Positions 1-10,448 are shown, counted from the first letter of the stretch. The stretch: 64,000 nucleotides of DNA from Gari tellinella (GCA_922989275.2 OV277871.1:28840693-28904692); one strand, 5' to 3'. Notes: generated by a model from the sequence alone, not told the origin. Numbers and translations are program-made.

Positions 1-393
1 TGCTTTGCATTTTGACCGGCTTGTGTAAGAGGATAAATTTTTTAGACAGCCAGTATGGATTCAAATCGGTCAGCTCTTTGTGTGTAATGTATAAGCTATT
101 GTTAATCTCTGTTAAAATATCCGATTGTTTAATCGGTCACTGTTTCCATGATTCACGTGCATGGATATGCTCACATGACAGCCATACAGTTAGACCTCGG
201 CACGACAGCCGCTTTACTTGGTGTCTGTGTGCAGTCTGTTTGTCTGTACGGTAGAGGACAAAGGTAATGCGAAATGCTTCTCTGAGAGCTTTCTGTCTTT
301 CTTTTGTCTTGGATTATTCGGCTTTCTGCTTTTACGCTTATCCGTGCCTTATGGTATATAAATCTAGTTTTTATCGTTGCGAGTTTTAATCTA
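1..393 (+). other. 5' leader/flank of the first LINE
   Basis: No separate ORF1 can be recognised here. The frame of the downstream LINE polyprotein is open from 286, after an in-frame TGA at 283-285, but holds no ATG until 394. If this element has an ORF1 it lies left of the window or has been lost by 5' truncation. Confidence 0.4.
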
Positions 394-3300
394 ATGACCT
401 GGAATGCCACTGGCATTATGTCTAGTGCTTCTTATTTATGTAGCGTTTTAAGTAACAATAAAATCGATATATGTGGTGTAGCTGAACACTGGCTGTACGA
501 GCAAAATCTGAGTTTTTTGGACTCCATAGACAATATGTACTGCAGTTATGCAGTTTCAGACTTTAGTTTAACACTGCCTAGTAACAGAAAAATTGGCAAA
601 GGCGGCGTGGGTATCTTATGGAAACGGTCTTTAGGCCCTATGATCTCACCGCTCGATATAGAGGATGACAGGATCATAGGTATCCAGCTTCAGTTGGACC
701 CGAATAATATTATTTATATTTTCCAAGTCTATATACCATGTTCAAACCATGGTATGAACCTATTTAACAGTTACATAGAAAAAATGGAGAATCTCTTATT
801 TAGATTTAGTCAAAAAGGTCTTGTATTTATAATGGGGGACATGAACGCTGAGTTGAATCTAGACTCCAAACGTAGCTCAGTTTTCTCTGAAATGCTTAGG
901 GTCAATAATATTGTATCTGTAAACTGTAGTTTGTTAGGAAATTTGAGCACTAATTTCAATTATAACGGTAATATAGGTTCAACCATCGACCACATACTTA
1001 TACCCATTGAGAAGTTAGATATGTGCGTTAAATGTAGTATCCCAGATGACGATGCATTAAATGTTTCTAGTCACCGTCCGGTAATATGTACAGTTAGTAT
1101 ACCAAGTACTGATTTTGTGCCTTCGCATAGTAGAAATAAGCTTAATATTAACTGGCAGAAGGTAACACAGGCTCACATTGAATCGTATCAGTCATTTTTA
1201 AAAAACAATGCAAATTGTAAATCTGACTTAAGGGATGAAATCATAGACACACACCAAATAGATGAGCTATATCAAAAAATCGTTTCTTTGATTAATAAGG
1301 CTAACGAAAACTGTTTTCCTAAATCTAAATTCAAGCATTTTTTAAAACCATATTGGGACGATGAATTGAAGTCTGCTTGTAAATTGTCAAAAGTTAAACG
1401 ACACCAGTGGATTAACAATGGCAAACCACGCGACAACAGTGACTTCACCTATACTGAATACAAGAATGCTAAACGCATATTTAGAAAAGTTCACCGCCAA
1501 AAGGCTCTCCAATATATATCAAATCTTCATGCAGATATAGACAGATACGCTGAAATAGATATAAAGCTCTTTTGGAAATGTGTAAAACGTCGTAGTGCCA
1601 AAGTACAGTCTACTGTAGGCAACGAAATTGTATTTAATAACACTACATATAGAGACCCAATGCTGATAAATGAAAATTGGGGTAATTATTTTAAAAAATT
1701 GTATACTCCGTCAGAAAATGTAAACTTCAATGAATCTAACAGGTTACAAGTCAGGCAAGAACTAGATAGCATTAATAAATATATCTCGAACTTAAGTTCT
1801 AGTGACACCGATGTAACTGTCTCAGTTGAAGAAGTAAAGCATGCGTGCGACAGAGCTAAACGAAATAAAGCATCTGGGCCCGATATGTGTTTTTATGAAA
1901 ATTTTAAATTTGGGGGCGAGTTCATGTATCAGCTCTGTGCTAAACTATTCTCAGGTATGTTAACATTGTCTTACTGTCCCGTAGACATGAAAAGGGGTGA
2001 CATTATTTTACTACATAAAGGTGGGAATAAATCTCACAATGATCCCAATAATTATCGAGCCATAACTCTTTCGTCCGTTCTATTGAAACTGTACGAGTCG
2101 GTTATACTTTCACGCATGAAGCAACACAGGTATGTCGTTAACGATCTCCAGGGTGGCTTTAGGGAAGGTATGGGTTGTCTCATGACGTCATTTCTCTTTA
2201 GAGAAAGTAACAGTTATGTTTGTGAAAACAACAGTAAGTTATTTACATGTTTTTTAGATGTACGCCAAGCATTTGACAGAGTATGGCACGAAGCCCTTAT
2301 GGTGAAACTATTTAATACAAATATTAGTACCTACCTGTTCAAGGCCATATATAATCTCTATCAAGATATGCAAAGTAGAGTAAGGAGCAATGGTCATATC
2401 TCGGCCTGGTTCCCGATTTTACAGGGTACCAGACAGGGTGGGGTAATCAGTCCACAGCTCTATCTCATTTTTATTAATGACTTAATGAATGAACTTATGT
2501 GTAGCCAATACGGTTTAATGGTTCATGGTTTAAATATTACATGCCCGTCTTCAGCGGACGACATGGTCTTGCTTTCTTTATCTAAATCAGGCTTGCAAGA
2601 ACTGATGAACATTTGCTGTAGATACGGATGCTCGTTTAGGTACGAGTATAATGCATCCAAGTCAGCAGTGATTGTTACAAATGAGAAACCCTCAAAAAAG
2701 CCAAATACTGATCGACAATGGTATCTGGGTAATGATATTGTAAATGAACACGAGTCATATACTCACTTAGGTGTACTATTCAACCGAGTGAATGATTTCT
2801 CACAAACAGTTAGAGAGTGTTCAAATAAGTTAAGGAAAACATTTTTTAGTGTAGTTAACTGTGGAATATACGAGGGCGGTATTCATCCTATTACAGCTAA
2901 ACGTCTCTACGAAACCATAGTTCTTCCCAGGGCATTATATGGGTGTGAACTTTGGTCAGATTTAAATGTCAATGAAATTATGACTCTAGAAATAGCCCAT
3001 AGATTTTGCCTGAAATCTATTCAGGGTTTGTCAAGAAACTCTAGATCAGATATTGTTTTAGCTACATTAGGGGCTCTGTCTATTGAAGCTGAAATAGACA
3101 GAAGGAAACTTATATTTTTGGGCCAGTTATGTAGATTAAACAATGACTCCTTAATTAAAAACTTTTTCAACAATAGGCTATGTAGCTATTTTAATCATAG
3201 AAGTAAATTAAAAGGCTTTCTACCCGACATAGACAGAATATGCGGTAAGTATGGCCTTGCCGATGTCTTTGTGACATACTATTTGACGGGGGAATTTCCT

Positions 3301-3813
3301 TCCAGACAAGTCTGGAAGACAATAGTCAACAGCAACGTCAAAATAAAGCAGTTTTCTTTAATACAGTCGCGCATCTCAGCCGACAATATGCTAAATGATT
3401 TTAATATTATTCAACCCTTGACAGATTTTGGGCCCTGTCAGTTTTGGTTAATGAGTAAAGGTAACCGTAAGTATCTGCAGTTATCTCAAGCCGCTGTAAA
3501 ATTTGCACATCTTCTCTTTACTAAACCATACATCATTCGTTGTAAACGGTGCAACAAGTTAACAGACGAGTTTGCTGTGCATATTGCTTTTTACTGTGAG
3601 CGTACACTTAGTGCAAGATGCAGACTATGGAAAAATTTGTATCATGTGTTTGGTAAAGACATTTTTCAGGCGTTAACTTCATATACCCCGCGTCTGCAAT
3701 TAATCCATATGCTCTCTGGTTTTCGCGTTCTTTTGTGCACAAATTTCGATTCAGCTTGCCTTAAAATAGTGGGGTCATTTTGCTTTAACTTAATGAACTT
3801 TATCTGCGACTAA
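394..3813 (+). CDS. LINE ORF2: APE endonuclease plus reverse transcriptase, open frame
   Basis: The product would be the ORF2 polyprotein of an APE-type non-LTR retrotransposon. It nicks target DNA and reverse-transcribes the element RNA at the nick. Counting from the ATG at 394 (1,139 aa), residues 1-235 form an endonuclease/exonuclease/phosphatase domain: WNATG near residue 3, E31 in AEHW, D149 in GDMN, TIDH around 199 and SSHRP around 226. Reverse transcriptase runs about 490-800: YRAITL (554), LDVRQAFDR (621), GTRQGGVISP (678) and ADD (721), here preceded by Ser instead of the usual Tyr or Phe. A C-x2-C-x9-H-x4-C knuckle lies at 1050-1068. All expected catalytic residues are present and there is no stop or frameshift, so the copy is young or active. 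The start is uncertain: the frame is open from 286 without an ATG, and ATG394 falls inside the first endonuclease strand. Clade not assigned; no RNase H domain seen. Confidence 0.9.
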   Translation: MTWNATGIMSSASYLCSVLSNNKIDICGVAEHWLYEQNLSFLDSIDNMYCSYAVSDFSLTLPSNRKIGKGGVGILWKRSLGPMISPLDIEDDRIIGIQLQLDPNNIIYIFQVYIPCSNHGMNLFNSYIEKMENLLFRFSQKGLVFIMGDMNAELNLDSKRSSVFSEMLRVNNIVSVNCSLLGNLSTNFNYNGNIGSTIDHILIPIEKLDMCVKCSIPDDDALNVSSHRPVICTVSIPSTDFVPSHSRNKLNINWQKVTQAHIESYQSFLKNNANCKSDLRDEIIDTHQIDELYQKIVSLINKANENCFPKSKFKHFLKPYWDDELKSACKLSKVKRHQWINNGKPRDNSDFTYTEYKNAKRIFRKVHRQKALQYISNLHADIDRYAEIDIKLFWKCVKRRSAKVQSTVGNEIVFNNTTYRDPMLINENWGNYFKKLYTPSENVNFNESNRLQVRQELDSINKYISNLSSSDTDVTVSVEEVKHACDRAKRNKASGPDMCFYENFKFGGEFMYQLCAKLFSGMLTLSYCPVDMKRGDIILLHKGGNKSHNDPNNYRAITLSSVLLKLYESVILSRMKQHRYVVNDLQGGFREGMGCLMTSFLFRESNSYVCENNSKLFTCFLDVRQAFDRVWHEALMVKLFNTNISTYLFKAIYNLYQDMQSRVRSNGHISAWFPILQGTRQGGVISPQLYLIFINDLMNELMCSQYGLMVHGLNITCPSSADDMVLLSLSKSGLQELMNICCRYGCSFRYEYNASKSAVIVTNEKPSKKPNTDRQWYLGNDIVNEHESYTHLGVLFNRVNDFSQTVRECSNKLRKTFFSVVNCGIYEGGIHPITAKRLYETIVLPRALYGCELWSDLNVNEIMTLEIAHRFCLKSIQGLSRNSRSDIVLATLGALSIEAEIDRRKLIFLGQLCRLNNDSLIKNFFNNRLCSYFNHRSKLKGFLPDIDRICGKYGLADVFVTYYLTGEFPSRQVWKTIVNSNVKIKQFSLIQSRISADNMLNDFNIIQPLTDFGPCQFWLMSKGNRKYLQLSQAAVKFAHLLFTKPYIIRCKRCNKLTDEFAVHIAFYCERTLSARCRLWKNLYHVFGKDIFQALTSYTPRLQLIHMLSGFRVLLCTNFDSACLKIVGSFCFNLMNFICD

Positions 3814-3880
3814 GGCAACCGAAAACCTTGGAACATAGGATGCAGTAGGCGGTTATGATATTTACTTGATTCTGTGTGTC

Positions 3881-4078
3881 TATATATATATATGTATATA
3901 TATATGTACGCACGTATGTATGTATGTATATGTATGTATGTATGTATGTGTATGTATATATGTATATATATATATGCACATATATATATGTATATGTATA
4001 TATGTGTTTGTGTGTATGTATATATATATGTATATGTGTGTATATATATATGTGTATGTGTGTATATGTATATATACT
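3881..4078. repeat. TA/TG/TATG microsatellite
   Basis: About 200 bp of alternating TATATA, TATG and TGTG words, starting 68 bp after the LINE stop codon. Long ORFs in several frames here (rich in Tyr, Ile, Cys) are produced by the repeat and are not genes. It may be an expanded LINE 3' tail or a slippage product inside the UTR. Confidence 0.9.
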
Positions 4079-4270
4079 ATTATCTATAATAATAGCTATT
4101 GTCATATTGTTTTACTCTTGTATAGACTGTATATGACGTCTTACTAGGATCAAAACTCCTTTTCAACTCTTTTGTCATCATCTTTTATAATCATAATCTA
4201 TAACAACAGCAGAATCTTTATTAAAATGTCGTAATGAACAATGTTACATTGCTACAGTCAATACTCTGAT

Positions 4271-4446
4271 ATGTTCTCTAGGTTTCGTTTTGTTTTGCTA
4301 GAGGGTGTTGTCGTCTGAGTTTCTGTTCAGTGATGTGTTGTAAGAATTGTTATTATCATATAGACTCGAATATGTTCTCTAGGTTTCGTTTCGCTAGTGG
4401 GCTCAGTAGTTTGAGTTTAATGATGTATTAAGAGAATTGTTCTCTA
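4271..4446 (+). repeat. 101-bp imperfect tandem repeat in the LINE 3' region
   Basis: ATGTTCTCTAGGTTTCG occurs at 4271 and again at 4372. The following sequence (GTCTGAGTTT..GTGATG and TTTGAGTTTAATGATG, then AGAATTGTT) is alignable between the two units, giving two diverged copies. Confidence 0.65.
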
Positions 4447-4477
4447 ATAATGTTATAACATTTTGTTATAACGCTTA

Positions 4478-4668
4478 TACAGTGAAGAGAATGTTGTTCT
4501 TTCCCGTTTAAACGCTGACGCAACGCATTGCAATAAAATGTACAAATAACAACTTTTTGACAAATTTGACTATTCATTTTTATCCGAGTGGCAAACAATT
4601 TGGAGCCTGAAATAATAGTTTTAGCGTGGCCGCGTTTATGGGGAAAGAATAACGTTTTCTCCACTGTA
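4478..4668 (-). mobile_element. TA-flanked MITE of the CAGTGGAGAA type, lacking the central palindrome
   Basis: Ends are TACAGTGAAGAGAA and TTCTCCACTGTA, with the usual subterminal TTCTTTCCCGTTTAAACG and GGGGAAAGAATAACG. Complete copies (for example 30281-30530) are 250 bp and carry palindrome A between the arms. Here GCAAACAATTTGGAGCCTG runs straight into AAATAATAGTTTTAGCG, so most of the hairpin is missing. Confidence 0.8.
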
Positions 4669-5116
4669 ATGAGAGATGGGCATAATATTGAGTCACCAGT
4701 GAAAAGATTGGTCGAACTATGTCCAAGTTGCATAATGACCATTATGAAACAAATGTATGACGCGTCATATGTAACAATTGGTATTTACGAATGCAATTGT
4801 CTTGTTCATTCATGTGTTTCTATGCTGGAGTCAGTTTCATAGTTTCTTCGTACTTAGTTTGTAATTTAAAGTGAATACTCTACAACCCCACTTAATTAAT
4901 ACCGTTGGCGCTAAGGTAGTTTTATTAAACTGAACTCAACATATGAAACTTTATCACGTAATGAAGTATAGTTGATGCATTTAAACATGGTTATCATGTT
5001 TGCATAAGTATGCTTTCCTTTCTACTACTAGATTGACACATACTTCATTTCTTTTCATGTATATTGTATTGATTGTTGTTTGTCACATGCTGTATATACT
5101 TATCTATGGTTTGTAA

Positions 5117-5153
5117 TCTTCAATATGAAGGAAATAAGGATATATATATATAT
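5117..5153 (+). mobile_element. LINE 3' terminus with (TA)n tail
   Basis: CAATATGAAGGAAATAAGGA followed by about seven TA units. The AATAA word plus simple-sequence tail matches the end of the stub at 5451-5477, so this is probably the true 3' end of the first LINE or of a relative. Confidence 0.5.
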
Positions 5154-5199
5154 TATTGTGATAGACTCACCTGTCAGATTGACTGTATATATTATTTCG

Positions 5200-5477
5200 A
5201 AATGAATGAATAGGTGGAAGTATACTTGTGTGCATTTGTCTCTTCATGGGGGTCAAATGCAGGCAACTATACTTCACCTCATAATGACTTCATATGCTGC
5301 TCTTCTTGTTTGTTTTTGTCTGTCTGTCTGTTTGTTTGTTGTTGTTGTTGATTTTCTTATGTCGTCCATGTTTTGTCACTTTATATGTATATACACGTTT
5401 GCACTGTTTGTATTCTATGATCTAAGCTCTCCTTATCTGGAGGAAATAAAGATTATTATTATTATTATTATTATTAT
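5200..5477 (+). mobile_element. 5'-truncated LINE 3' stub ending in (ATT)n
   Basis: Ends CTCCTTATCTGGAGGAAATAAAGATT followed by about eight ATT units, a classic 3' end of CR1/L2-like LINEs. Only untranslated sequence remains. The tail abuts half of palindrome A (5478-5510), so the LINE landed in or beside that hairpin. Confidence 0.7.
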
Positions 5478-5536
5478 GCGGCGTCTGATCTGAGTCTGCA
5501 CTGTTTGCCTATATCCCATTTATGGGGACGCTATAG
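5478..5536. repeat. half of palindrome A, interrupted by a LINE tail
   Basis: GCGGCGTCTGATCTGAGTCT followed by GCACTGTTTGCC is the right arm. The flank CCTATATCCCATTTATGGGG matches the carrier seen complete at 59862-60090. The left arm is absent, replaced by the (ATT)n tail. Confidence 0.65.
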
Positions 5537-5699
5537 GCACAGATTGTCAAAAATGGTTTTAGTTTGTTAGTAAACTCATTCACCTCTGAAACTTTAGTAG
5601 TCAATTCAAATTTCCAATAAAGTCTAGTCCATTTTGCATTTCCTGTTATATAACTTACATAACTGTTACATAACTATAGCGATTTCCTATGGTCATAAA

Positions 5700-5860
5700 G
5701 AGAAGACGACGCTTTCTTCCTTGTTTAAACGAATTTTAACGCAAACAGAATGCAATAAAATTTGGAAAATTATCACTTCTTGACAAAACTTACTTTTCAA
5801 TATATTCTGAACTGCAAACAGTTTTGAGCCTGACCAGACGCCGGATTACACAGTGTTTAG
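5700..5860 (-). mobile_element. half of a CAGTGGAGAA-type MITE
   Basis: GAAGACGACGCTTTCTTCCT and TTTAAACG..GCAAACAGAATGC are the subterminal arm; GCAAACAGTTTTGAGCCTGA then CCAGACGCCGGATTAC is the left half of palindrome A. The right half is missing. Confidence 0.6.
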
Positions 5861-6246
5861 TCGGACTTATAGCTATTTGCAGTGAACATAAGAGGGTTTA
5901 ACTAAAACGCGTTAGCTGGGAAACAAGCGAAGTTATCCGAGGTCGGCATAAACAATATAAAAGTTCAACAAGTTTTTCCTTTGCCGTACTTGTACATTAT
6001 TTTCCTTGTGCAAAAATATCCGGTCATAATTGATATTATGCGTTTTGGATGTTTTATTTAATTTTCTATAAGCGAGTTTCGCTGTAGTACTATTATTGAT
6101 AAGAGCATACATTTTTTTTAACCATAATCAAATGCAAAGGATGTTTCGGATCTGGAATCTTAAAAAACAACTTCCAAAACACTCTTAGTTCATCCATTAA
6201 TGACTATCATCTACAAACATAGATATTAGCAAACAACGTATACCCA
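5861..6246. other. no feature recognised
   Basis: AT-rich sequence without a convincing ORF or repeat structure. Confidence 0.5.
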
Positions 6247-6276
6247 GATAAGACGCCTAAAATTGCGGCGTCTTAC
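6247..6276. repeat. short palindrome A core
   Basis: TAAGACGCC-TAAAATT-GCGGCGTCTTA, a minimal hairpin with the same GACGCC/GGCGTC core as palindrome A, 10 bp before the next element. Confidence 0.5.
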
Positions 6277-6285
6277 ATGTATCAG

Positions 6286-6666
6286 TAGGGGTGTAACAGT
6301 ACGACAATATATAGTTATATTGCAATCCGCCTCTTGGTTATCAGTATTGCAATACGTTTTTTCAGTATTGCAATATTCTATATTTTATTTGAGCACATAC
6401 GAGAGGGGTGCCCTGTTAATTTGAAAGTAATGTTGTCACAATTATAACATTCACAGCAAATGTCTATATTAGTTTGGACCCTACCTCGTATTTAAAGCAC
6501 TCCTTTTATCCTCTCAATGCTACATGTATAAATACGTTTTCAATGCTAATTTCTATTCAATTTTTGTACTTAAAAGTTGCAACAATATATTCAAATATAT
6601 TGCAAAACGGTTCCTCTGTATTGCAATATATTCCAATTCGGTTTTCACCGTATTGTTAACCCCCTA
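6286..6666. mobile_element. hAT-like MITE with TTGCAATA subterminal motifs
   Basis: Ends are TAGGGGTGTAACAGTACG and CGTATTGTTAACCCCCTA, an imperfect terminal inverted repeat in the style of hAT elements. TTGCAAT or TTGCAAA preceded by TA occurs five times, clustered near both ends (about 6330-6375 and 6595-6632). Flanks TATCAG and TTACCAG are only a rough target duplication. No transposase frame. Confidence 0.6.
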
Positions 6667-7244
6667 CTTACCAGGGTCTTCACTGTTTGTTATACTTCAT
6701 ATAAAAAGATCTGCTGTATAGCAAGTTAACTGTCATTTTCTTTGGTATATATTTTATATCCCACCTTAATACCAAGGATGTGTCTTAACCCTGTATTTGC
6801 CAGAATATCATTTGTTTTAAAATGTATCATTTCCATTTTTCGGTCTTGATAGTGCATTGGTAATATCAAATACTGTAGTCAACGCGATGTAGGGTGTCGC
6901 TCACACCATTTACAAACGATTTCCGCTAATGTGAAAAATCTAGTTCTCACGTACATACTGGTAAGCTGAATATCGAGCAACTTTCGGTTCCGGCGATAAA
7001 TCACATGTCTGTAAAGGCGGTAAACCGTCACAAAACTAGCATGCCACCTAGCGGCTAATGAACGAGACTGGTAGAGATGCTATTTATCAAGCAGTAGGTT
7101 GTGTCTGTGATTTTCAGTGCAATATGACAAAGACCCTCTGAACTTTGCAAACAGTGTAGAATTCTCAATGAGCTTGTTCCGCTACTATTTTCCTATTTCC
7201 GCTGGATATTTTACCAAGCTTCGCAGGATTGATACTTAAATGAC
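6667..7244. other. no feature recognised
   Basis: No ORF of note and no inverted or tandem repeat that I could see. Confidence 0.4.
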
Positions 7245-7560
7245 CCTCTTTCAAAGTTACTCAAATAGTTTCAGCCTATCTAGGTCACAGGAGCTTAAAT
7301 AAGTATTTTTAATGACAACATAACATCTAATTTTTCGAAACCATAGTACCATGAGCTTCGACATTTTGTACAAAACATACTTTTTCAAGTCCTGTATACC
7401 AAGATTTTCAAGTTACATGTATGTCCCCTGGGGTAAAAACTTACCCCGCCCCGAGTGTCAAAGTTTTACAATCTTCAAATATCTTCTCTGAAATTGAACA
7501 TGGTCACAGTTTGTTTTGTTTTTTTAATGTATTTTTGGCATGGTGAAACTTCTAGGACTA
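7245..7560 (+). mobile_element. relic of the 320-bp-repeat pearl/Helitron-like element
   Basis: GTCACAGGAGCTTAAATAAG, CCCCTGGGGT..CCCCGCCCCG and CAAATATCTTCTCTGAAATT line up with the internal repeat units of the element at 16608-18050. Both ends are missing. Confidence 0.6.
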
Positions 7561-8536
7561 GAATCGGCACAGTTTTCTATACCATATGCATTATTTTTAG
7601 AATGGACTAACACTGCAGTGTCTTTAGATAACCTCTGTTTAGACCAAATAAAATAAATACATGTGTTTCCACTATCCAGTAACCCGACCGACCATTTATT
7701 TCCCTCCAACTTTAAACTTATTTTTTCTCTTTTTTTTGAGAAATGTATCTTGGAAAATGTTGGGGGTGGGGGATGTTTGGCGCTGGTCACAATCGACTTT
7801 TTTGCGGCACCTATAATAGAAATGATTCCCCACCTGGCTGAATTGGTCTAATTGTTCTAATCGTAAAATAAACAAAGTGGTAGACGAAACTTACCATTGC
7901 CTTTGCGAAACGTACCACTAAGCCCACTTTATATTGTATATGGGAAAACGATCATATAACATAAAACATTCAGCAATTATCTATGTGAAACTTACTCTAA
8001 ATCTGTCATAACGTATTTTCCTGCATGTAAGACCTGCTAGTTAATCGACAAGTTAGTTTAGATTTTTAAGGTAAGTTTGGTGATATAACATATAAACAGA
8101 ATCAGCTATTTGAATGGATATAAGTTTTTTCTGTATGCCCCTGCACAATAAAAATGTTTTCATATATTTTTACATTGATCTGCATATGTATAATAACTAT
8201 AAATTATGAAATTTTATATCAGAAAATTGAATATAGCATGTGTTTAAAAAAGATTGTCCGACCTTCCGACCCTATACTTTTTGGCATGTAATAGGAAACA
8301 CGGGTATTTCTCTTTTTTTGGCCTTATCTACAATGGAATCGTCCAGCAACTACACATGGAGAGTTTATTACAATACCAATATCACTATCTGCTTAACTGT
8401 TGTCTTATCTTGTCTTTAAGATATACATGTAGTTTGTATTTGGCTTTAAACAGATACCTGGCGTCTGATCTGTCCCAGAATTTTTGCAAATGACAGTATT
8501 CTCGGGTAAATACATATCGGGTGAATAAATTTTGTC
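7561..8536. other. no gene; unassigned AT-rich sequence
   Basis: Contains a T-rich stretch and a GGGGGTGGGGG word near 7764. No coding or repeat feature supported. Confidence 0.4.
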
Positions 8537-8776
8537 TTAACCCTTTCACCAATAGAAGCGCCTTTTAGCGGATATGATTTATTCCTCCGCTGAAGGAAAT
8601 AGTTCCAATTTAATCAGTCATGAATATATAGTATATAGAATATTTTCTATATTCTAGCACATTAAGCTTAAAGCATGTTGAAAGTAAAGCAGAATGCGCA
8701 TTCTGCTTTACTTTAACCTGCTTTAAGTTGTCACCTGTCTTTAAAACTAGAAATAGGCTATCAGGTAAAGGGTTAA
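8537..8776 (+). mobile_element. TTAA-flanked (piggyBac-like) MITE carrying palindrome B
   Basis: TTAACCCTTTCACC at the left and GGTAAAGGGTTAA at the right give TTAA duplications and CCCTTT..AAAGGG ends, as in piggyBac elements. The central hairpin (about 8668-8729) is a shortened palindrome B: GTAAAGCAGAATGC directly abuts GCATTCTGCTTTAC. Homologous copies: 36509-36760 and 63288-63538. Confidence 0.85.
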
Positions 8777-8937
8777 GTAGAATTTAGCAAATAATACGTG
8801 ATGTTCTTCATGGAAGGGAGGTCATCTACATGTAATAATGTGGACAGATCGTGTTATGCAGAATAAATCAATACAGCACTATGGTAGGTATTCAGACATT
8901 GATCAGCTCAACAACAAATGTGACTGCAGTGACTGTT

Positions 8938-9002
8938 GCAAAGAATTCGGGTCCTAATCAGACGCCGAGCTACTCGGGATCTGACCAGGGTTCCAGCTGT
9001 TT
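8938..9002. repeat. decayed palindrome A
   Basis: GCAAAGAATTCGGGTCCTAA then TCAGACGCCGAGCTACTCGG and a mutated right arm ending CAGCTGTTTA. Confidence 0.55.
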
Positions 9003-9372
9003 AACATGTTTATTATTGTTGAAATGCCTCAATTCAATATTCAATATGCAAGCGATAGTTTTATGTAGACGATATATTCATTATAATTATGTAATACCGT
9101 TGAAAAGAGTTAGAATGCATGAAGCATGCAAGTAGGTTGCTACATGTATACGGGAAACAGAAAAGAGCTACTTACAAACGTTTATGAATCCGTTTAAACA
9201 TCTTTGATGCAACTGTGGTTTTAAGTCACTCAGCTTCAGCAGCATCTAATGTGAAACTAGCATACACTGGGTTTTCCCAGAATTCCTCTGACTCAGTTAT
9301 GTAACAGACACTGTTCCGTTGTTGCAAATAGATAATCAGGAGGGTGTAACATTGTCAGTGCAAGACGATCGT

Positions 9373-9625
9373 TCAGCGGAGATGTTATTTTTCTCGTTTT
9401 CAAACGTAAACAAAACGCAATCGCAAATAATTAAAAGGTAGAAAATTACATTTTCTTTGGAATTTCTGACGATTTATTCTTATCTGAATGACGATCAGCT
9501 TGGAACCTTATAAGACCCAACGTTTTACCCAGCGTCTTATCTTGCTCCAAACTGTTTGATATAGAAACAGTTTTTAGCGTTACCACGTTTATTGGGAAAG
9601 AATAACGTCTTCTTTTCTGCAGTGT
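9373..9625 (-). mobile_element. decayed CAGTGGAGAA-type MITE with palindrome A
   Basis: CAGCGGAGATGTTATTTTTC at the left and GGGAAAGAATAACG..CTGCAGTG at the right are eroded ends. The centre has GAACCTTATAAGACCCAACG and CAGCGTCTTATC..CTCCAAACTGTTTG. Confidence 0.6.
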
Positions 9626-9979
9626 TAAATAAAAGCACATGGCCTTTAATATAGGTTTTTATCGTTTGATACTCAGCAAAAAGTAATGCAGAACGCTTTC
9701 TGATTATCTTTTTTGTAATGCATTAAATAGTGTATTTGTAAACACGTTCTTTATTGTGTTTGCATTTTCGTCGTGTATAAGCTTCACATACGGTTGATTG
9801 TATTTACGTTGTGCGAAGGTATATTCGTATAGGTATTATGTAATTATCCCTACTCGTTGTTACATTGTACCTGTTGTGATATACATTTTGAGGTCTAGTA
9901 ATTCCTGGAAACTGGGTTAGATAAGGCAACATGTAACAGAACACAGCATCCTGATATACATTGCAATGCGTACAAGGGA

Positions 9980-10221
9980 ACAGATATTATAATGTCCCGT
10001 TCAAATGCAAACGACACACAAACACATTACGATGAAATATAGAAATTGAAAATCTGTTGAAAATGCTTACTATTCATTTTAATCTGAATGGAAAACATAT
10101 TGGAGCCTGATTAGACGCCATGTTACCCGTCGTCTGGTCCAGCTCTAAACTGTTTGCATAGGAAATGATACTTTTAGCGTAAACGCATTTATTGGGTAAG
10201 AATAAAGTCATGTCCACTGTA
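9980..10221 (-). mobile_element. CAGTGGAGAA-type MITE with palindrome A
   Basis: The right end is GTAAGAATAAAG..GTCCACTGTA. The left end is eroded (AATGTCCCGTTCAAATGC). Palindrome A spans about 10089-10157 (GAGCCTGATTAGACGCC and GTCGTCTGGTCC, then CTAAACTGTTTGC). Confidence 0.65.
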
Positions 10222-10229
10222 TACATTGC

Positions 10230-10448
10230 GTACAGTGTAACATACGTAATTATGTCCCGATTAAACGGAACTAAATGCAATGAAATAAAATGCAAAATAT
10301 TATAGCTTTTAAAAATTCTGAATTAGAATTCTGATAATTTATAGCTGAGTGGTAAAGTGAAACTGTTTTAAGCTCCAAACAGTTTGCAATGGACACGGTT
10401 GTCTTGGCACAAATGCGATTATCATAATGGTATTTTCCCATACTGTGC
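10230..10448 (-). mobile_element. second, decayed CAGTGGAGAA-type MITE
   Basis: TACAGTGTAACATACG..TTATGTCCCGATTAAACGG at the left and GCACAAATGCGATTATC..TTCCCATACTGT at the right. Only the right palindrome edge remains (CTCCAAACAGTTTGC). Confidence 0.5.

Larger units (their letters stand above)
3814..5153 (+). other. presumed 3' UTR of the first LINE, with nested repeats
   Basis: No coding sequence. The stretch holds a TA/TG microsatellite, a 101-bp imperfect tandem repeat and a nested MITE. It ends at about 5130 with GGAAATAAGGA followed by (TA)n, which resembles the GGAAATAAAGATT(ATT)n end of the next LINE stub. That the LINE extends this far is inferred from the matching end; it could instead stop near the microsatellite at 3881. 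Confidence 0.45.

Noticed and set aside
3800..4147. Overlapping Tyr/Ile/Cys-rich ORFs on both strands
   Set aside because: They are translations of the TA/TG microsatellite, open in several frames at once.
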